NCBI GenBank assembly: GCA_015179025.1
Contig: WHUX01000389.1
Span: forward strand, 1 to 33,655
DNA: 33,655 bases
Direction: 5' to 3'
Origin: Terfezia claveryi
Lineage: Eukaryota; Ascomycota; Pezizomycetes; Pezizales; Pezizaceae
Part shown: positions 28,871 through 33,655 of the stretch, piece by piece
Layout of the letters: each line of letters starts with the position of its first letter
Position numbering within the stretch: position 1 is the stretch's first letter
Notes under the pieces: generated by a model
Seen by the model: the letters and a program-made list of their open reading frames with translations, nothing else
What the model was told of the DNA's origin: nothing
Database searches by the model: none
Translations under genes and position numbers: made by a program

Positions 28871-31211
28871 TCAAGTTCTCCGGACTACTATACTATCTAT
28901 TAAATTATCCCCACCAGCTGAATTAGAGACCGAAGCAGTAAGTCGGGAGGAACGACGAGTCATGGAGGTAGAGCCTGAAGGTGCAAGTGTAGAGCGTGAG
29001 ACTACAGTGCGAGTATTACGCTCCTCAAGGGCAGCGAGGTTTAGACATGCCCCAGCCTGATCACCCAAGCGGTCCTTGCCCCGGTGGCAATAGTTAGTGC
29101 ATCTAGAGCCAGATTTGAAGCACTTGCACCGTTTGGTTTGACAGGTAGAGCTGTTGCTGCAAGTACAGTATAGAAGCACCTCTGTTATTTGAGAGGCTAG
29201 AGTAGCAGCGCGCCGGAGAGTGATTACTGATGAATTACTTGTGAGATCCAAAGTTGTAGCTGGAGAAAGCATAAGTAGAAGAAAATCAAGCTGACAATAG
29301 GGATAAGGCACTTACCCACAAGCTCAGGAACCCGGTTGAGTTCACCGGTTGGATATAATCGATCCAAGATACCATACTCTGTCTGTAGTTGATATCTACC
29401 AGAGTGTGGCTGGCCTATAACTCGAGCATATAGTCTAGGATGGTCTAGAGTACCCCGGTCTTCTGTAGGAATGCGCAGGGAAACAACTGTATTGGGCTCA
29501 AAGGACTCAATAATAAATCGTTTATTATAACGATTGGCCATTTGATTCCGAGTCTTTTGGGCAATAGACAGTATTGATTCCTCTGCTTCCGTGAGGAGAA
29601 TAGTAGGAGGCACAGCAGCAGTAGCCTCCAGAGTCGCTATAGCAGTAGCCTCTAGAGTTGCTACAGCAGTAGCCTCTGGAGTCACTATAGCAGTAGCCTC
29701 TGGAGTCACTATAGCAGTAGCCTCTGGAGTCGCTACAGCAGTAGCCTCTGGAGTCGCTACAGCAGTAGCTTCTGGAGTCGCTGCAGTAGTCTCCAACAAC
29801 GCTGGATCAATTGAGAGTAAGCAGCTCTGGGGGGGGTTGCTGTGCTCGGGAGTGTTGTGCTTAAGGGTATTATGCTCGAGAGTCCTGTGCTCGGAAGTGC
29901 TGTGCTCGGGAGTGCTGTGCTCGGGGGTGCTGTGCTTGGGGGTACTGTGCTCGTGGGTTCTGTGCTTGGGGGTGCTGTGCTCGGAGGTGCTGTGCTCGAG
30001 AGTACTATGCTCGGGGGTACTGTACTCGGAGGTGCTGTGCTCAGAGGTGATAGCTAGAAAAAATATCAGTAAAATCTCTAGTTTATACACATGGTATCAA
30101 ATCCCAGTTCCTACTTGAAAAACCTCATCGAAAACCTCATCCTCAATATCATCCAGCTGTGCATTAGGATCCACTGTAACTCGGTCCTCCCATCGAGGCT
30201 TCCGGTTATAAAATATCTCATAGGGCATTTTGCCACCTAACGATGAGTGGCTTTGTCTGTTCATACCAAGAGCAATATCCGGCAGTGCATCACTCCAGCC
30301 CTGGCTATCATGGTCTGCAAGCCAACAACGTAACTTGGTCTTCATGACTCCATTTGCCTGTTCAACCAGCCCCTGTGTCTGTGGATGTCGTGGCCTACCA
30401 TTGATTATTTTGACCCCATATTTCCTCAATAAATCTAAGAGAATGCTCTTGAACTCAGCTCCATTATCACACTGCAGAATGTAAGGAACTCCAACAATCC
30501 CTATCCATTGAGCAATACACTTAGTAACTCCAGCTGCTGTTTTATCGAGAAGAGGATAAAGAAAGCTATATTTGGAAAAGTGGTCTTTAATATGTAAGAT
30601 CCAATGGTTCCCATTATGAGGTGTGGCTCTCATATCGACTAGGTCGATCTGAACTCGCTCTAATGTATAATGCGACTCAATAGGCTCTAAAGGAGCCCGG
30701 GAATTCGAAGGCCGACTCCGAATACATGTAGTGCAGTATTTTAGTAGCCAAAAAACCTCTTGCCTAGAGATTCCATAAAATTTCTCCTGAACAAGCTGGA
30801 AGGTTTTTTTGATCCCTGGATGATGACAACGGAGATGGCAGTCCAAAATTGATTGATATACTTCTTCTAGTCTAACAACTTGCCTATAATACTAGAATTA
30901 GCTCTTGAACTCATTGATAATGCTATAAAGATTTACCGCTGTGGATGTTTATCAACTGCCTTGCGCCATAATTTCCCATCTACTAACTCATAATTGTCAA
31001 GTGCATCACCTCTGGAATTTGACCATTTCTGCCTCTCACGTTTATCTGTCATAGACTCAGAAGCTTTAGTATTGGGATCTAGGGAGGTCAGAATAGATAT
31101 ATAATCATCATATTTGTTGCTGGGGAAACGAGCACGGTTGAGGTTTTCATCGGACTGCATCCAAGCCTGGAATGCTTCCTCGGTACCATCAGGAAAAATA
31201 GAGGTAGACAT
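28871..31211 (-). CDS. KRBA2/Ginger-like integrase gene with C-terminal CXC-like cysteine domain, multi-exon
   Basis: Minus strand. Exon 1 31211-30937 (acidic N-terminus, then YELVDGKLWRKAV, the usual lead-in to an integrase). Intron 30884-30936 (53 bp). Exon 2 30883 to about 30115: H2C2 zinc part (CHLRCHHPG ... CTTC) and D-D-E core (VQIDLVDMR, LQCDNGAEF, HPQTQGLVEQANGVMK). A short intron or indel near 30076-30114 joins it to two coding minisatellites and the block NQMANRYNKRF ... YGILDRLYPTGELNRV. Intron 29260-29315 (56 bp, GTAAGT...CAG). The last exon 29259-28871 has CTCSNSSTCQTKRCKCFKSG and CTNYCHRG. This order is that of integrase-like proteins related to vertebrate KRBA2 and to Ginger DNA transposons. 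No stops outside introns; no terminal inverted repeats found. It may be active, domesticated, or the core of a transposon. Confidence 0.82.
29620..29790 (-). repeat. Coding minisatellite, 24-bp unit, about seven copies
   Basis: Encodes about seven ATPEATAV-like octapeptides in the integrase protein. The plus strand also stays open here as a by-product. Confidence 0.88.
29836..30050 (-). repeat. Coding minisatellite, 15-bp unit, about fourteen copies
   Basis: Encodes about fourteen (P/S/L)(E/K)H(S/N/R)T pentapeptides (for example PEHSTSEHST). The unit stays a multiple of three, so copy-number change would keep the frame. Confidence 0.88.
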
Positions 31212-31310
31212 AACAGGTAGGTAGGGGTAAGACAGACTGGGGATCTAAGGAAAGAAGTTGTCGATATCTAGACTTCTTATAAAGCTTTTCTTAGTAGAGG
31301 CAATACGTAT
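31212..31310 (-). promoter_or_regulatory. Upstream region of the integrase gene with a TATA-like site
   Basis: On the minus strand ctttataag (rc of 31277-31285) lies about 70 bases upstream of the ATG. Weak, position-based call. Confidence 0.3.
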
Positions 31311-31464
31311 GATTGGGGAATGCGCTGGATGCCCTAGCCAGCAATGCGCATAGTTGGAGAATGCGCTGGACGCCCTAGCCAGCATTACGCATAATTGGGG
31401 AATGCGGAATGCGCTGGACGCCCTCGCCTAATGAGGGAATGAGCTGGATGCCCTAGCAACACAT
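31311..31464. repeat. Imperfect tandem repeat (ggggaatgcgctgga(c/t)gccct...)
   Basis: Three and a half units of about 42-47 bases with tgcgctggacgccctagcca core, each followed by a gcgcata(a/g)tt-like tail; lies between the integrase gene and the 34-bp array. Confidence 0.85.
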
Positions 31465-33084
31465 GAATTCATATATATACGAAAACACATGAATTCATAC
31501 ATATAGAGAGACTCGAACCGAAAACACATGAATTCATATATATAGAGAGACTCGAAAACACATGAATTCATACATATAGAGAGACCCGAAAACACATGAA
31601 TTCATACATATAGAGAGACTCGAAAACACACCCGAAAACACATGAATTCATACATATAGAGAGACTCGAAAACACATGAATTCATACATATAGAGAGACC
31701 CGAAAACACATGAATTCATACATATAGAGAGACCCGAAAACACATGAATTCATACATATAGAGAGACCCGAAAACACATGAATTCATACATATAGAGAGA
31801 CCCGAAAACACATGAATTCATACATATAGAGAGACTGAAAACACACCCGAAAACATATGAATTCATACATATAGAGAGACCCGAAAACACATGAATTCAT
31901 ACATATAGAGAGACTCGAAAACACACCCGAAAACACATGAATTCATACATATAGAGAGACTCGAAAACACATGAATTCATACATATAGAGAGACCCGAAA
32001 ACACATGAATTCATACATATAGAGAGACTCGAAAACACATGAATTCATACATATAGAGAGACCCGAAAACACATGAATTCATACATATAGAGAGACCCGA
32101 AAACACACCCGAAAACACATGAATTCATACATATAGAGAGACCCGAAAACACATGAATTCATACATATAGAGAGACCCGAAAACACATGAATTCATATAT
32201 ATAGAGAGACTCGAAAACACATGAATTCATACAATAGAGAGACTCGAAAACCACATGAATTCATACATATAGAGAGACCGAAAACACCCGAAAACACATG
32301 AATTCATACATATAGAGAGACCCGAAAACACATGAATTCATACATATAGAGAGACCCGAAAACACATGAATTCATATATATAGAGAGACTCAAAACACAT
32401 GAATTCATACATATAGAGAGACTCGAAAACACATGAATTCATACATATAGAGAGACCCGAAAACACACCCGAAAACACATGAATTCATACATATAGAGAG
32501 ACTCGAAAACACATGAATTCATACATATAGAGAGACCCGAAAACACATGAATTCATAATATAGAGAGACCGAAAACACACCGAAAACACATGAATTCATA
32601 CATATAGAGAGACCCGAAAACACATGAATTCATACATATAGAGAGACCCGAAAACACATGAATTCATACATATAGAGAGACCCGAAAACACATGAATTCA
32701 TACATATAGAGAGACCCGAAAACACATGAATTCATACATATAGAGAGACTCGAAAACACACCGAAAACACATGAATTCATACATATAGAGAGACTCGAAA
32801 ACACATGAATTCATACATATAGAGAGACCCGAAAACACATGAATTCATACATATAGAGAGACCCGAAAACACATGAATTCATACATATAGAGAGACCCGA
32901 AAACACATGAATTCATACATATAGAGAGACCTGAAAACACACCCGAAAACACATGAATTCATACATATAGAGAGACTCGAAAACACATGAATTCATACAT
33001 ATAGAGAGACCCGAAAACACATGAATTCATACATATAGAGAGACCCGAAAACACATGAATTCATACATATAGAGAGACCCGAAC
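31463..33084. repeat. 34-bp satellite-like array with about 180-bp higher-order structure
   Basis: Nearly 50 units of 34 bp (acatgaattcatacatatag + agagacccgaaaac). Most variation is a c/t at one place (gaccc or gactc). Extra short inserts (acacccgaaa-like, 8-10 bp) occur at about 31624, 31838, 31919, 32100, 32279, 32459, 32570, 32754 and 32934. Five of the eight intervals lie at 179-184 or (once) 214 bp, i.e. five or six units plus the insert. There are no unique spacers, so this is not CRISPR. Confidence 0.95.
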
Positions 33085-33290
33085 CGGAGGCAAAATTGCA
33101 GTCTGTAGGGGGGGGCAAAACGAGTTACCCCAGTCCACTATACTCCGAGCGCCATCACACTACTTCTTAGGTCGCCCTCGTTGTAGACTTGTGGTTTGGT
33201 GGAGATATAGTGAACTGGAGCATTAAGGAATGGATACCCGACAACCCTGCTCCCTCGTCCTTCCAATGATATTAAGGCAATTAACTTCTT

Positions 33291-33373
33291 GCCTCCACTG
33301 GGATTCGAACTCGGGCCCTCAATAAATAGACATAACCGTAAAGTAAAGTACTTACCACTGCGCTATGCCTACT
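33291..33373 (-). ncRNA. tRNA-like sequence with box A and box B (tRNA relic or SINE head)
   Basis: Minus strand: box A tagcgcagtggtaagt and box B agttcgaatcc at tRNA-like spacing (about 83 bases overall). The acceptor ends (gtaggca and tggaggc) do not pair, and the T stem pairs at only 3 of 5 positions. It is therefore not a working tRNA. It could be a decayed tRNA gene or the pol III promoter head of a SINE. Confidence 0.5.
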
Positions 33374-33442
33374 GTCAGTTTCGTCAAACTGAATGACCCT
33401 AGCCTCACATACCAATTCCTATGCGACAGACCTAACGGAGGG

Positions 33443-33655
33443 TGTTGGGCGCACTCATGTGTCACCATGTGTTAGTTGACACATTGCGAGAATACATGTG
33501 CGCATACATGTGAAAAGGAGGATATCGAGTATATATACCTCCTATGATAGCTTGATCTGGAGGCAAGGCAATACTGCCGGAGGGAAGGCAATATTGCTGG
33601 AGGCAAGGCAATATGCCTGAGGCAAGAGCAAGGCGGCAATGTTGCTGGAGGCAAG
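33443..33655 (+). repeat. Possible start of an LTR, continuing past the window
   Basis: tgttgggcgcactcatgtgt follows a purine tract (cggaggg) and is followed by a TATA-like gtatatatacc at 33530-33540. No partner LTR is in the window, so it is only a candidate. Confidence 0.3.
33557..33655 (+). repeat. Minisatellite of (g)gaggcaaggcaatattgct units at the window end
   Basis: About four imperfect units of 20-25 bases, running off the end. The overlapping minus-strand ORF is a by-product. Confidence 0.8.

Noticed and set aside
29591..30118. Plus-strand frame of 175 codons with Val/Leu/Cys repeats
   Set aside because: It is the complement of the coding minisatellites of the integrase gene; the minus strand has domains and introns, the plus strand has none.
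31463..33084. CRISPR-like array of short regular repeats
   Set aside because: Units are contiguous with no unique spacers, and the context is a fungal genome.
33291..33373. Functional tRNA gene
   Set aside because: Acceptor arms do not pair and the T stem is poor.

Overview
The window looks like a transposon-rich, gene-poor stretch of a filamentous fungus, most likely an ascomycete. The evidence is short introns (53-62 bp) with CTAAC/CTGAY-like branch points, a NACHT-ankyrin (STAND/NLR-type) gene family of the fungal type, an I/Tad1-like LINE family with a C-terminal RNase H and poly(A) tails, a chromodomain Ty3/gypsy element, and nonsense codons that look like C-to-T transitions at CpA (as left by repeat-induced point mutation, RIP). 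A Pezizomycete is possible, but the sequence alone does not prove it.

Layout. 1-2300: the 3' part of a Ty1/copia element, reading in one frame but full of stop codons, followed by a probable 3' LTR. 2672-11730: one nearly complete Ty3/gypsy chromovirus. It has two 720-bp LTRs, a 5-bp target duplication (ttcaa), and gag and pol in a single frame broken by two stops. Two extra CCHC zinc knuckles lie between RNase H and integrase, and an RNase H catalytic Asp position reads Asn. 11736-13080: no gene seen.

13081-28407: a direct tandem duplication of one minus-strand NACHT-ankyrin locus. Copy A (about 13081-23240) has collected at least seven insertions. These are two TIR elements, a poly(A) retroposon, a 5'-truncated LINE, and a three-level nest in which an old insertion holds an ORF1-only LINE, which holds an antisense LINE. 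A deletion has removed its Walker A segment. Copy B (about 23941-28407) still gives a clean three-exon NACHT-ankyrin model of 629 aa (25717-27723). Its N-terminal exons are decayed and its last ankyrin repeats are cut off by a LINE scrap. Because copy B keeps the empty sites, nearly every insertion in copy A can be delimited to the base with its target duplication.

28408-33655: a palindrome cluster, then a multi-exon minus-strand gene for a retroviral-type integrase of the KRBA2/Ginger kind, with two adjacent coding minisatellites and a C-terminal cysteine-rich CXC-like domain. Next come a tandem repeat upstream of it and a 1.6-kb array of a 34-bp unit organised into about 180-bp higher-order repeats. 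The window ends with a tRNA-like sequence with box A and box B, and a possible LTR start with another minisatellite.

How parts relate: the mobile elements account for most of the DNA, the NLR copies act as insertion targets and a natural before/after pair, and the integrase gene is the only other gene with a convincing intact reading. All calls are by eye; no database search was done.
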